Shown one piece after another: positions 53,801-62,600 of a stretch of 64,000 bases of DNA (position 1 is its first letter; each line of letters opens with the position of its first letter). The stretch covers positions 64,671 through 128,670 of the forward strand of contig CABMCJ010000001.1 of assembly GCA_902384585.1 (NCBI GenBank). Direction: 5' to 3'. The notes below the pieces were generated by a model that searched no databases, had not been told where the DNA came from, and worked only from the letters and a program-made list of their open reading frames with translations. Position numbers and translations under genes: made by a program. The DNA comes from Candidatus Anstonella stagnisolia. GTDB lineage: Archaea; Micrarchaeota; Micrarchaeia; Anstonellales; Anstonellaceae.

Positions 53801-56477
53801 CACATACAGCGTTGCAGCGGGCACTGACGGCTACCTCTACGTTGCGGACTACAGCAACAACCGCATCCGCAAAATAAACCTTGCAACAAACGAAACCTCA
53901 TTGGTGGCGGGCAGCACGTCCGGCTATGCAAACGGCGTGGGCGCGGCAGCAAAATTCTCAGCCCCGCGCGGCCTTTCATACGACCCAGCAGGCTTCCTGT
54001 ACGTTGCGGACGAAGGCAACCACCGCATCCGCAAAATAGATTTGGCAACAAACACAGTTACCCTTCTTTCAGGCAGCGGGACAGCAGGCTACCTTGATGG
54101 CGCCAACACGACTGCGCGCTTCTACGCGCCCGCAAGCACGTCCCTTGGCACTGACGGCTACCTCTATGTAGCAGATTCATCCAACCACCGCATCCGCAAA
54201 GTGGAGCTTTCAACAGGCACCGCATCCCTTGTAGCAGGCAGCGGGACAGCAGGCTACCTTGAGGGCATTGGCGCAGCCGCAAGGTTCTACTATCCAGGCG
54301 GGGTTGCATTCGGCGCGGACGGCTATCTCTATGTAGCAGACACATACGACCATTGCATCCGCAAAATAGAGCTGTCAACAAACACGACCTCCCTTGTGGC
54401 AGGCAGCACATCACGCGTATCAGGCACCACTGACGGCGTGGGTTCCGCAGCAAGGTTCTACTACCCGCGCGGCATAACATATGACTCTGCAGGCACCCTC
54501 TATGTTGCAGATACCTCCAACCACAGAATCAGGCAGGTAAACCTGGGCACAACAAGCGTTTCCAGAATAACCGGCAGCGGGACAGCGGGCTACATGGAAG
54601 GCGCGGGCACCACCACCTACTCAGGGCATGGAATATACCTCACAAGCAGCGCAACCTCGAACATTGTGCGCAACAACACTGCATTCTCCTCTTCCGCAAA
54701 CGGGATAGACGTTGAGGCGTCAAGCACAAACCTCACGGGCAATTCCGGGTCCTCAATAACCGGCTACGGAATATATGCAGGCATTCCCCAATATGGGCTT
54801 GTTGCAAACAACACGGGAGTTTCATACGCAGGAAGTGGCATCGGCTTCTCCTCATCAACAAACAATGCAAATGCGCAAATATACAACAACGGGGGCAGCT
54901 CCACAACAGAGTACGGCATTCTGGTTACCGCAAGGGACAGCAACGTAAGCAACAATACCGGCATTTCTTTCAACGACGTGGGCTTTATGTGCAGCTCGTG
55001 CTTAAGGAACGACCTCACGGCAAACTCAGGCACCTCAAACATTAGCTATGGGAACTATTATGCAAGCTCAACGTACAACAGGGTTTCAAACGAAAGCGGC
55101 ACTTCCCTTTATGGATACGGATGCAGGTTTCTCTCCTCTTCCTACAATAACATTTCAACCGGCGGCTATTCTTCAAACGCCTCCTATGCAATGTACTTTG
55201 ACAGCGATACATACAACAACCTCTCAAGCAGCACATTCGCCTCAAACTCCTACTATGGGCTAGGCATCTTAACCAGCAACAACAACAGCTTTGTGAACAA
55301 CTTCGCAACCTCGCTTGCAAGCCAAGCGCTTCGGCTCGACACCGCCCACGCCAACACGTTCATAAACAACAGCGGCATAAGCAACACCAGCGTCGGGCTT
55401 GCCATTTATTATTCCGAGAACAACACCTTTATTGACAACACTGCAAGGTCAAACACAAGCTATGGGATATACTTCTATTCGTCCACAACCGCATTCTCAA
55501 GGTACAACTCCCTAATAGAAAACAATGCAACCTCCGGAACAAGCTACGCATTGGCTATCGACGCCCGCTCAAACAACAACACCCTCATAAACAACACCGC
55601 ATTTTCGGGTTCAGGCGCAGGCATATACGTAAATTCCGCGTACAACAACACTCTAAATGGGAACACTGCAACCTCGAATGCAAGTTCCTATGGCATATAC
55701 ATCTCTTCTTCAGACAACAACACGGTAATAAACAACAACGCAACCTCGCGCTCCGTGCAGGCAATCCTTCTCAACAATGCAAACAACAACAACATCACCA
55801 ACAACGTGGCAACAATACTAGTAAGCAACGGGGCATACATCCTGCACCTCCTGCACAGCGACAACAATACGGTTTCAAACAACGTGTTTTCCTCAACCCT
55901 GACGAACACGGGCATCCGCCTTGAGAATTCGTCCGACAACGACCTTGAGAACAACATCGCGGGCGCGGGCGCAAGCTATGGCATATACCTCTACAACGGC
56001 ACAGGAGGGGGAAGGACGGACCGCAACACCCTCACAAACAACACGGCAACTTCAACATCAAACTATGGCATTTACCTAAACGGCGCCAACGCCAACATCC
56101 TGACTGGCAACAACGCAACCTCGGGCACAAGCAGCGCAGTCTACATCGCCCTTGGTGCGAACAATTCCCTCATACGAAACACAATGTACGCCCCCTCAAG
56201 CTACGGCGTTTACATCCTCAACTCCTTAAACAACTATTTCGAATACAACAACAATTCCCTTGAATACACTGGTTCCTCGGTGCAGAAATTCTATGCCGGC
56301 GCGGCGCAGAACACCTCTTCAAAAGGGAATCGGGGATGGTGGCCGATTCTCGCAGGCACAGGCACTGAATCCGTTATACAGGCAGCAACCGCATACTTCA
56401 ACGGCACTGCCGGCGGCCTGGATGCAAACGGCGCGCCAAACCCCGCAAACACTTACTGGTACAACGGGCAGAGTTAG
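41835..56477 (+). CDS. Giant pilin-signal beta-helix surface protein with LamG and NHL modules
   Basis: The 4880-codon frame encodes a surface protein. The start MMRPFGKG-QGSVEFLAILG is a class III (archaeal pilin/archaellin-type) signal, with cleavage expected between G and Q and a hydrophobic helix behind it. Residues about 40-570 hold beta domains with many Asn-glycosylation-type sites, including NRGNRSITVNI and Ig-like repeats with paired Cys (CQYSINNG, CKDDLGNW). A right-handed beta-helix of NosD type follows, with coils of the form NNTVSSTSGYGIYLxSSSSN. At least nine NVTLDCxGxxITGxN...TTVKNCNISNF modules and four GWWPLL linkers divide it. LamG-like domains are near 45.7-46.35 kb and 51.4-52.1 kb, an NHL propeller near 53.6-54.6 kb. 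It ends at a linker without a membrane anchor. GGTGA-N4 precedes TTG 41835; ATG 41838 is the alternative. Confidence 0.9.
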   Translation: MMRPFGKGQGSVEFLAILGVALVVVVVMTVAANDRLVALGKERTLTDAENSVNDLARAANNVYHRGSGSSQNVYITIPSDTNLSKSYIANHTINLNLRGTDVSARTEAQVSGKFPFSTGGTWIKVQSKGSYISVGNYYLDINRTSLYFSMQNGTSATFPLTIYNRGNRSITVNITTDASKYSDAFLLSLQPSSGFTIPAFSSTEMDFSFFTYPSAGGIYPAFATFSATNATSGEAISEQLQLPLTIQVILPVQYQNLSGTSRLILSPSEWHVRLPPGNGSDQLFFVTTDGTYTAQEIDFVASTSGNFAISGLEPFYNVSSNDPPGPGIRTLSVNFSATGANGNYLGTLNATADGAYRATTILNFTIDSTGPSAANLSTDTQTPGNNTIVRISLNATELFGGYVSMCQYSINNGAYANMAPLDGTFNAYVEGAYVDTTLTADGLNNITARCKDDLGNWGNTTNISIYVDSSGPIVTITGVSASVQDITVNATASELSTGNLNVTWCNATFYSNDTGISNTTLMTPSSGSYNSSYTTLNATMTLDYGLYTIGVTCSDSFGNTRAASYEFYHNINSCGVLLNRDNIVYRLGNNVNTSSTYCFQATADNVTLDCMGKTMAGTNASGSYGFYTDQTGTTIKNCIISNFSSAIYYNTASGGSILNNSASTTFSGGYGIVLNAATGNAITNNIASSSNGSAVYLAASSNGNALSGNTASGTSGAAITLSGSSSNNITNSNATSALGYGILLSTSTGNQITGTSAYSASTNAVYITSSSDNNGIGISGATNDSAIYIDGGANNAIDCQGASISGTNTTGNYGVYSSQPYTLVNNCNISNFATAIYLQNAANSTISNTSASSTYGIGGYGIDLEGTNNTLITASTVSASGAGTTGILLNSASTKNNVSGSSISSANWVALSIMASSTYNSVSFCNITGKTSTIYNGTVHLYSSARNNFTNVNITSTSGTAFFANGSTSTYTLIANSTLSQASTGYVFYFVAGNFTLADSNINKSGTGSYGIYAASASSITNNVINGSSAASYAVYMAGTGNIFTGNTLFSKTSTAVYFSSGGNKIVGNNISINSTGDYGIYLSSTSTLNTVENNTVSSTTASALYITSSSSSNTVKTNSFTTISNNTVTVAGASNTNKFIQNNMTSTSGAGIYITNASGTNLTGNNLASSSGCGAWLNTPYSSYTVFSGNSISSASNSSLCLSSSNSNNFTNNTFYSSSSNGIAFSNSNSSTFANNSINASGSGILLDSASMDNSFYWNSLYRATAYINNSNPANFFSIANFTNTSGLIGYWSFDANISSTTTGALPDESGNGNAGTLGGGTASQVPAWASSGKIGGTYTFDGNDDFAKMPDADSLDVQTGNFTISAWVYPISEAWGYIVAKDGCGDPNIYSITTGGGSPPSLRLQNSAGTNFFSTSPSNISMNAWSHIVAYKSGTTMGLYVNGVLVNTTAISGTFSNNAFEFDVGRRSRTDSGCPRYFNGSIDDVRIFNRALSAAEISALYSLKAQGNYYDNIKSVSIYDSDGDSFGDSGSAYPYTSATSSRWVGSGTDYGPMYANTTAPYACMVLDIAGQTYNVVSDITASGAGACFNVTAQNVILNCNGHTITGDNSSNSYGVFSSKLNTTITNCNINNFGTGIWLENGASNGTISGTNISITKAYSLPNGVGIWVHLASHYNQIINSNVTSTLGHGILLDSGPTYNQIINSSGTSVSNVGLYFYSSTNNTILNSVGASGTSSGIKLTSSSNNNQVTNSNATSSSSVAGYISSGSTNNVFNGGTYVSNASASSEAFVVDLSSHNNQLLNLNITATGARGALSFSNANNLTVINSSIYSPGYYTFFGGGASLNDTFLNNNITGASSYISYVNNSIFANNTFSTSGNAFRLVASSNNIVQGNRMSSSGSASGIQLESGSSNNTVAGNNASSSSGYGIYITSSNSNNLTNNNATSTSNYGIYDSSGSSNSYTNNRASGTRAFHWYLTTGNFANNNTASGGGNIGCIIENSNTFTFANNTCTCTSGNALVLQNYNSAANYTGNNVTGNNFTCTSSGTTVQLGYAPAYMISNSFFTNNVVSASTGTGLYVRIGYGGNSIVNNTITSASGLGISLSSGANNYFENNSNCISCSNSTARFYSNAAQNISSNTNIGWWPLLSSNGSDATALASTAYYNGSTGGRFSNWTANSYLTYWYNGQVNLYGCQNLTVPGTYLLKQNVSINGSTCFIFSTADVTLDCQNYWVTGDNTLGTFGVYTAQNGPTVQNCNIQYFDDGIYYNYTDRGLIQNTFANVTSSYTYLTPYTQGAGFAIYGASSRANTILNSTGISQNGNGITLRALNVSVINSTGISTNGNNTLSGGIWLIGSGSHRITGSTGICTGGACSGITMRGTVSNTITNSTATASSTYYGIFISQSSDMVIDNVTMNSTGTGGGIQLGDRCYRNTIKNSLINITSSVYGIYESASGTDTTPARNNSYINVSIIGANKGIFLYDEHDAGAYFENVSNCLSCDNSALRFRSNATLNISSKENTGWWPLLSADGSNATVLANTAFYNGSSGGKNSDWSANPMLSYWYNGQADISACMALSAPGIYTLSSDLSINGSTCISISAQNVTLDCAGHTITGDNTTSTYGVYSNQKNTTVKNCNIDNFQHGIYFNGATYGAIQNNTAITRHSTGYSIYLVSSSNNILSNNNGTTRSPIWSTGATELLSSNNNQILNSAAGSLNSGGGYGLSLDSSSNNQIINSTGYGGGNTAIGISSGSNNSIINSSGIASGYYGIKLDTTTNNLILNSNTSSSYYVFWITASSNNQIINTAATSTNPTYSAFYLSSSSNNNTFNLTRGISTNNSALYITSGANNTIDCQGANIIGTNSSYGVYSTQYGTTVKNCNISNFQDGIRFNGATYGTIQNTNASTTNTTGYGIYLLGSADSNTLQNDNAIAKGTAIYINGSSSNIVTGTYANNTASGTNPAGFAHAGIYIFNTNNNQVINSTMGGVGYGIIIHQGAGKVINSTGTASSAGIFITYTGSAQVINSNGTSTSSGPGIQISGTSETSSNIINASIGISASGHGISLASGGSNNYIDCQGKSITGTNTSSTYGIYSTLARTTVKNCIISNFSDGIRFNGASNGSIQNTIASTTRAGGSGIYLTGGATNNTITNSIGISASGQGINVDAGSNGNTFTSTSGASTSGTGLQFSSSNNTLTGLNDLNNSVGLVSYWKFDEGTSTTASDSRGGNIGTMYNGPAWTTGKSGQALSFDGFEDMVTVPYNANLIYTGGDMSWSVWVNPTAGETDGGYIISKPWNGLGQYNYQFYSYGSRTIQVTLLGATSFSSSTTSALPAGQWSHIVFSVEGSSKTVKIYVNGNLSVQNTHSITNWTPSSGNTNINLAIGTLYPYGVWAGNSVFSFNGTIDEPMFFNRVLSAQEVALLYQNPSSRIPTGSSTSGYGIYLNSSSSNYFENASNCPSCAVTPQRFYSNAAQNASSRMNIGWWPLLESAGSDATTLNMTAFFNGSAGGTNYDGTTNAQNTYWMGGNYSSLQACGALSSPNTVYRLGSDVSIAGATCFNVTAQNVTLNCVGHSVSGDNTTATYGIYSNKFNTTVKNCNISNFDTGIYFNTASNGTMQNNNVSTTNTASAGTSPTYAAAIVLYNGASFNTLANNNATATAGKGIFVSTSSNGNAISGSSGTSASNGGFYFYTNSNNNQVINSIGTSASGSGFNLNSGVSNNQIINSTGISNSGKGIWLAADSLNNSLTNSNFTSNSSNGILLDTRSNSTQIISSTAYSNATSAIYITAGTGSNVLNLTRSFTTNLSAVYIDGAGGNSANNIIDCQGASMTGNNISATYGIYSTQSNTTIQNCNVSNFQYGVYLSSATGSDVLNSTISTSNNAGFGIYVTGSSGYVIAGNNVSATGNNASSTATTSIYLTAATGSLIENNTVNASDTTLPALFNNPIDIAESGNNLYVADASNYLVRQIDLTTNFSSLVAGALENPAYIEGVGASAHFYNTYSVAAGTDGYLYVADYSNNRIRKINLATNETSLVAGSTSGYANGVGAAAKFSAPRGLSYDPAGFLYVADEGNHRIRKIDLATNTVTLLSGSGTAGYLDGANTTARFYAPASTSLGTDGYLYVADSSNHRIRKVELSTGTASLVAGSGTAGYLEGIGAAARFYYPGGVAFGADGYLYVADTYDHCIRKIELSTNTTSLVAGSTSRVSGTTDGVGSAARFYYPRGITYDSAGTLYVADTSNHRIRQVNLGTTSVSRITGSGTAGYMEGAGTTTYSGHGIYLTSSATSNIVRNNTAFSSSANGIDVEASSTNLTGNSGSSITGYGIYAGIPQYGLVANNTGVSYAGSGIGFSSSTNNANAQIYNNGGSSTTEYGILVTARDSNVSNNTGISFNDVGFMCSSCLRNDLTANSGTSNISYGNYYASSTYNRVSNESGTSLYGYGCRFLSSSYNNISTGGYSSNASYAMYFDSDTYNNLSSSTFASNSYYGLGILTSNNNSFVNNFATSLASQALRLDTAHANTFINNSGISNTSVGLAIYYSENNTFIDNTARSNTSYGIYFYSSTTAFSRYNSLIENNATSGTSYALAIDARSNNNTLINNTAFSGSGAGIYVNSAYNNTLNGNTATSNASSYGIYISSSDNNTVINNNATSRSVQAILLNNANNNNITNNVATILVSNGAYILHLLHSDNNTVSNNVFSSTLTNTGIRLENSSDNDLENNIAGAGASYGIYLYNGTGGGRTDRNTLTNNTATSTSNYGIYLNGANANILTGNNATSGTSSAVYIALGANNSLIRNTMYAPSSYGVYILNSLNNYFEYNNNSLEYTGSSVQKFYAGAAQNTSSKGNRGWWPILAGTGTESVIQAATAYFNGTAGGLDANGAPNPANTYWYNGQS
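45690..46350 (+). other. LamG-like domain 1 within the giant protein
   Basis: The encoded segment begins GLIGYWSFDANI and contains DESGNGNAG, YTFDGNDDFAKMPD, FTISAWVYP, WSHIVAYKSGTTMGLYVNG and IDDVRIFNRALSAAEI, the classic sequence of a concanavalin A-like LamG domain that binds glycans or proteins. It is placed in a loop that is uninterrupted in the second giant protein. Confidence 0.88.
48158..48420 (+). repeat. GWWPLL linker module 1
   Basis: The module reads YFENNSNC-SC, RFYSNAAQN, GWWPLL, TAYYNGSTGG and YWYNGQ. It recurs near 49285, 52147 and 56226 in the same gene, each time joining one beta-helix tract to the next. Confidence 0.8.
49285..49530 (+). repeat. GWWPLL linker module 2
   Basis: Same order of motifs as module 1: YFENVSNCLSC, GWWPLLSADG, TAFYNGSSGG, YWYNGQADIS, followed by a new CMALSAPGIYTL beta-helix cap. 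Confidence 0.8.
51426..52090 (+). other. LamG-like domain 2 within the giant protein
   Basis: The segment runs VGLVSYWKFDEGTSTTASD, ALSFDGFEDMVTVPY, MSWSVWVNP, QWSHIVFSVEGSSKTVKIYV, then IDEPMFFNRVLSAQEVALLY. It sits between NTLTG and SSTSGYGIYL of one beta-helix coil. Codons are more AT-rich than in the surrounding gene, especially around 51600-51960. Confidence 0.88.
52147..52385 (+). repeat. GWWPLL linker module 3
   Basis: YFENASNCPSC, RFYSNAAQN, GWWPLLESAG and TAFFNGSAGG are present; the usual YWYNGQ is replaced by TYWMGGNYSSLQ before the next CGALSSPNTVYRL cap. Confidence 0.8.
53618..54610 (+). repeat. Six-bladed NHL propeller repeats within the giant protein
   Basis: Six repeats each contain LYVADxSNxRIRKI followed by TSLVAGSGTAGYLxGxG and ARFYYPxG. 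The DNA repeats strongly: GGCAGCGGGACAGCAGGCTA appears near 54073 and 54238 and with one change near 54574. Six copies match the number of blades in an NHL beta-propeller. It interrupts a beta-helix coil between NASDTT and TTTYSGHGIYL. Confidence 0.9.
56226..56477 (+). repeat. GWWPIL linker module 4, ending the first giant gene
   Basis: YFEYNNNSLEY, KFYAGAAQN, GWWPILAGTG, TAYFNGTAGG and TYWYNGQ are followed by one Ser codon and TAG. The other modules continue into another beta-helix cap at this point. Confidence 0.8.
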
Positions 56478-56598
56478 GATGTGTTGAAGAATTAGCTCCT
56501 TTTTGCATCAAAACAGTAACCCCCCAAGCCGCAAACTGCCCATTTGCGCGCAATACCCATATTCTACCCGCGTTAACGTCGTAGCGCACGCCGCAAGG

Positions 56599-56606
56599 TA
56601 TTTAAA
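56599..56606 (+). promoter_or_regulatory. TATA box of the second giant gene
   Basis: TATTTAAA is preceded by CAAGG and lies about 32-39 bases upstream of the TTG start. It repeats the promoter sequence and approximate distance seen before the first giant gene. Confidence 0.55.
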
Positions 56607-56637
56607 TGCTCTCTCTGTATTTGCAAGCGGTGAATTA

Positions 56638-59600
56638 TTGGCATTACGCCGACCCCTAAAGGGGCAAGCGTCAGCAGAATTCCTTGCAATTCTGGGAATT
56701 TCCCTAGTGGTAGTGCTCGCTGTTACAGTGGTAGCCAGCGACCGCCTCAATGCAATGAACAACGAGAAGGTTGTAAGCGACGCGCAGGCTGCCGCGCGCG
56801 ATTTGGCGGATGCGGCGGACAGCGTATACCACCAGGGTTCGGGCGCGCGCAAGAACGTCTTCATCACGCTTCCAGTGGATACAAACCTCTCAAGCGGGGC
56901 TTCCAACATAACCGGGCACACAATAAACTTCCACGTAAAGGGCACAGACGTAAGCTCAAGCACGGAAGCGCCCCTGATTGGCACTCTCCCAAAAACAGCA
57001 GGCGGCGCATGGATGAAGGTGGAGTCCAAGGGCACCTACGTTTCAATAGGGAACTATTACCTTGAGCTTGACAAGGGCTCGATTTACCTGAGCATTCCAA
57101 ACGGCACCACGCAGACTGCAACCGTAACGTTATACAACCGCGGCAACCAGACAATAAGCGTTGCAATAGGCACGGGCTTCACTGCGTACTCCTCCTCGGT
57201 GGGATACTCAGCATCCCCCTCCTCAAGCGTGAACGTGGGGGTTGCAGGCAGCACGCAGGTCAACTTTACATTCAGTGCGGCTTCCGATGCAAGCGGCGTT
57301 TATCCCTCGCTTCTCACGTTTACCGCAACAAACGCAAGCAATGGCGAGGCAATAAACGAGCAGGTGCAGATACCACTCACTGTTGAGATAACCGCGCCCG
57401 AGGTGCGCCAGAACATAGGCGGCACGCCCAAGCTCATGATGCAGCCAGTAGTCTGGAATGCCCGCGCGAACAACGCCAGTTCCGCAGAGCAGCTGTTTTT
57501 CATCACCACGGACGGCAGCTTCACTGCCGCAGAGGTGAATTTCTCCGCAACCTCAAATGCGAACTGGAGCTACCTTGGGCTCACCCCCCCATTATACAAC
57601 CTGAGTTCAATAGACCCGCCGGGGCCTGGGACAAGGACAATATACATAATCCCTGCATTCGGCGTGCGCAGCGGCTATTATACTGGCACGATAAACGCGA
57701 CTGACGGCACCTACATTGCAACGACTTATTTCAACCTCACAATAGACAGCACGGGCCCCTACATAGAAAACATAACGTCCAACAACGCCCGCCCGACAAA
57801 CCGCTCCATAGTGCGCTTCTCCCTGAATGCAACAGACCTGTGGGGAGGCAATGTTTCAACGTGCCAGCTTCGCGTGAACAGCGGCGCATATACCCCGATG
57901 TCCTCCTCAGCCGGCTCGCCCTACCCTGCGCCGCGCGTGGAAGCCTACATTGACGTAGACCTTTCCCTGCAGGCTGCGGCAGGGCACCTGGCCGACCCGG
58001 GCTGGAACAACGTGACTGCAGAATGCAAGGACGACTTCTCAAACTGGGGCAACGAGTCGAACAAGAGTTTCTTTGTTGATTCGCAGGCGCCCGCAATAAC
58101 AATAACAAACATGTCCGCGCTTGGCAAAATGCTCACGGTGAATGCAACCGCAAGCGACGCAGCAGCCGGCGGGAACGGCATAGCCTGGTGCAACGCAAGC
58201 TATTACAACAACGACACCGGCCTCACATACGGACCATATGCGATGTCGGGCGCGTTCGGCTCCCCCGGAGTGGCCGCAACGACTTCCCAGAACGTGGAAT
58301 TCGGGCAATACAACATAACCGTGAGCTGCGCGGACGACTATGGCAACATCGGCAATGCAACCGCCAACTTCACGCACGCAATCCACTCCTGCCAGGACCT
58401 TGACGTTGACAATACGGTGTACCGCCTTGTCGAGGACGTGAACAGCAGCGCAACGTGCTTTAACGTGAAGGCGCAGCACGTGACTCTGGACTGCCAGGGG
58501 TTCAGCCTTACAAGGCACAGCATAACCGGAGAAAACCAGGGCAGCTCATACGGCGTGTATTCCAACCAGCGCTACACTACGGTAAAGAACTGCATAATAA
58601 CCGACTACCATATTGCAATTTACTATGCGGGTGCGGCGGACGGCGCAATAGAGAACAACATTGCAAATTCCACCTATTCCAGCGGCTCGGGCATTTACCT
58701 TTATTCCGGCTCAAGCGGCAACACAGTGTCCGACAACTACGTTTCTTCCTTATATTCCTCCGCGCTTGTTGTGCACTCAAGCGATGGCAACACAATCATC
58801 AACAACACTGCGGTTTCAACTTCCGGAAGTGCAATATACCTCTACTCCTCGGTTGGCAGCGCGGTTTCAAACAACAATGCGACCTCTTCCTCGCAGCCGG
58901 GCATTTACCTGTTGTATTCAAACAGCAGCACGCTCTCAAACAACAACGCAACCTCCTCCACGAGCTATGGCATATACCTCAACGGCTCCTCAGGCAACAC
59001 TTTCAGCGGCGGGATTGCGAACTCCACAAGCGGCACAAGCGGCACGAGTGCAGTGCGCCTCACCTCTGGCTCGAATGGCAACTCTTTCACTTCAACAGCC
59101 GCCGGCTCATACACAAACTCGTCCTTCTACATAGATGGCGGCGCGAACAACATGATAAACTGCGCGGGGGGAAGTCTTGTTGGCTCAAACACAAGCGGCA
59201 CGTACGGCATCTATTCCACACAATCCAATACGACCGTGCAAAACTGCAACATAAACAATTTCGCAACCGGCATATACTTCAACGGCGTTGCAAATGGCAC
59301 AATACAGAATACGAATGCAAGCACAACGGGCGCCACGGACGCGGGCAGCTACGGCATCTGGCTTAAGTCAAACAATGGAACAGCAATTTCCAACAGCATT
59401 GCGACCTCCGCCCAGGACGTTGCAACATTCCTCCAATACGGCTCCCTTAACACAATCGCAAACAGCACTGCAAACGGAAAAATATATCCTGGCATCTATC
59501 TTTCTTATTCCAACAACAACCTCATACAAAATTCCACTGGCACGACCTCGCAGGGCATCTACCTCTACTACAGCAACAACAACCAGCTCATAAACAGCAC

Positions 59601-62600
59601 CGGCATTTCGACGCAGAATGGCAACCCCGGAATACAAATATATGCAGGCACAAACAATTCCATAATAAACAGCACGGGCATAGGCACTTTCTACGGAGGC
59701 ATCACGCTGCGCAGCGGCGCAAACAGCAACGCCATACTGGGCAGCAGAGGGACCGGCGATGCCTACTATGGCATTTATCTTGATTCGAGCAATTACAATG
59801 CGATTTCGAACAACACCGCAACCTCCACCTCAAGCTACGCGCTTTACCTATCCGCAAGCTCCAGCAACAACCTCACGAACAACACCGCAACCTCAAGTGG
59901 CAATCGGGCAATTTACGTTTCAGGCTCAAATTCCAACATTCTCACAAACAACCGCGGCATTTCAGGCTCAAGCCTGGGGATTAGCATTGAATCAAGCAGC
60001 TACAACACACTCACAAACAACATCGGAATGTCCAACACAAGCGGCGGCATCCGTCTCTATACTGCACTTAACAACAGCCTCACAAACAACACGGGCACCT
60101 CAATAAACGGTGCAACCGGCGGCAACGGGTTCGGGATTTCCCTTGCAGTGGGCTCAAACTACAACAACATAAGCGGCGGCATTGGAAGCTCAAACATAAG
60201 CTACGGCATCTACCTTAGCAGCAGCAGTTACAACCTGCTCTCCGGCACAACCGCGGTTTCCAACACAACCTACGGCGCATATTTCTCAGGTTCAACGAAC
60301 AACAACATCACCCGCAACAATTTCTCCTCAAACACCGACAATGCGCTGCGCTTTGATTCAAGCTCAAACAACAACATAATTTCCGCAAACACGCTCTACT
60401 CAGCAGGCACAAATTACCCGTACGTTGTCTACTCAATCTCCTCCAACAACCTGACGTTCAGCCTCAACAACGTCACAACAACCTACGTTGCCGGCGGCGG
60501 AGCCGGCATAGCATTGGTCTCAGGGGCGAACCTCACAATCGCAAACAACACAGTGCGCTCCAACCACAATTCCATAGTAACGCGCGCCTCAAACAGCTAC
60601 ATCGCAAACAACAACCTGACGACAGCTGGCGGCTTTTCGGGCTTTGTATTCAACGTTGGGGCTGCAAACAACCAGATAGCGAACAACTACATATATGCCC
60701 CGGCTTACGCGGTGCAGTTTGACCCAAGCTATGGCTCCTCTTATGACAACAACACGTTCGTAAACAACACAATGCTCGGGCAGGGGTTCATCCTCAGAAA
60801 CTCCAGTTCCAACACAATAATAAACAACACCATAAGCGGCAGCAACAACCCTGCGTACTACGGGCTCAATCTCACAAATTCCTCCGGCAACACAATACGC
60901 AACAACACCATAAACAATTCCTATACCGGCACGTCCTCCCCATACTCTGCGCTCACAGTGGGCTCAGATTCGCAAAATAATGTGGTTGAAGGCAACGCGC
61001 TCTACTCAACAGCCAACATCGCGCTCAACGTGCTTGAAAACGCAAAATTCAACTCAATCGCAAACAACTCAATACGCTCCGGGCTTGGGGTGAAACTATC
61101 GGGCGCCTCCTCAAACAATTTCACCAACAACAGCATAAGGACGTCTTCAAACGCGGTTGCGCTCGCATCAGCCTCATCCTCAAACATCTTCGCAAACAAC
61201 ACGTTCAACTCAAGCTCGCTCACAGTATACACCATTGACTTGGACGCGGCAAGCGCAAACAACCAGTTTTACTGGAACAACATCACGAACACGGTCTTCT
61301 GGGTAAAAGACCTCGGCACAGGCAACCAGTACAACACAACCTACTCTGGGAAAACGCAGGGTAACTTCTACCCGACTGCTTCTTCCTACGGGATATACGA
61401 CAACGACGGCGACGGCTTCGCTGAAAGCGGCGACGACATCCCCTTCTCCAAAACCAGCCTCGGCAGCGCCCTTTGGAACCTTAACGGCGGCGACTATGCG
61501 CCCTATGCCCCCGGCAACCTCGGATGCCGCAACCTCACAACGCCCGGCAGCACGCTCACGCTCAACTACAACCTGAACTCCACCGGCACGTGCATAAGGA
61601 TACAAGCGCCAAGCATCACGCTCAACTGCAACGGGCATTCCCTCACAGGCTCAAACGCAAGCGGCTCATACGGAGTGTACACGGACCAGCCCTACACTGT
61701 CGTGAAGAACTGCCGCATTTCAAACTTCCAGCATGCAATATACTATGATACTGCAGACAGCGGCACAATTCAAAACAACACTGCAAACACTACCTTTGGC
61801 AATGGCATCCTGCTGAACAACGGCGCAAGCTACAACCTGCTTGCAAATAACACCATAACGTCCACCTCAGGCAGTGCGGTTTATATCAACGGCTCGTCTG
61901 TCTACAACAACCTGACCAACAACATTGCAAGTGCAGTTGCAGGCTCAGGCATACTTGTTTCCGAAAGCTCAAACTCGCACGTGCTTGTAAACAACACCGC
62001 ATCCTCAACTTCGGGCACGGGCATCTACCTTTACTATTCAGGCTACGGCACCCTCACAAACAACACCGCGACCTCTGTCTCAAGCTACGGCATGTACCTG
62101 CGTGGCAGCTCGTTCAACACTCTCACAAACAACACCGCCGCCTCGGATTCAGCCTACGGCATGTACATAAGCTCAACGCCAGGCAACAACAACCAGCTTA
62201 TCGGCACAACCGCGGCCTCCAACTCATCGCACGGCATATACATGGATGCCAACGCTGCAAACACCTCAATAGACTGCCAGGGAAGGAGCATAATCGGCAC
62301 GAATACATCCTCCACATACGGGATTTACTCTTCCCAGCCCAACACAACAATAAAGAACTGCGTAATATCAAACTTCGCAACCGGCATATACTTCAGCAAT
62401 GCAGACAACAGCCTGATACAGAACGTGAACGCTTCAACCTCCTTCAACACAAGCGCACAGGGCATTTACTTTACCGGAACAGACAGGACACTGGTGGCAA
62501 ATTCCACTTTCACTTCAACTTCGGGCGCAGCATCAACGTACGGGGTTTATGCAACAACCAGCACGTACAACAATTTCACAAGCCTGAACGTAAGCGCTGC

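Noticed and set aside
53618-54610. Possible CRISPR-like repeats
   Set aside because: The repeats have period of about 160 bases, are in coding frame and encode NHL blades; spacers of regular short length are absent.
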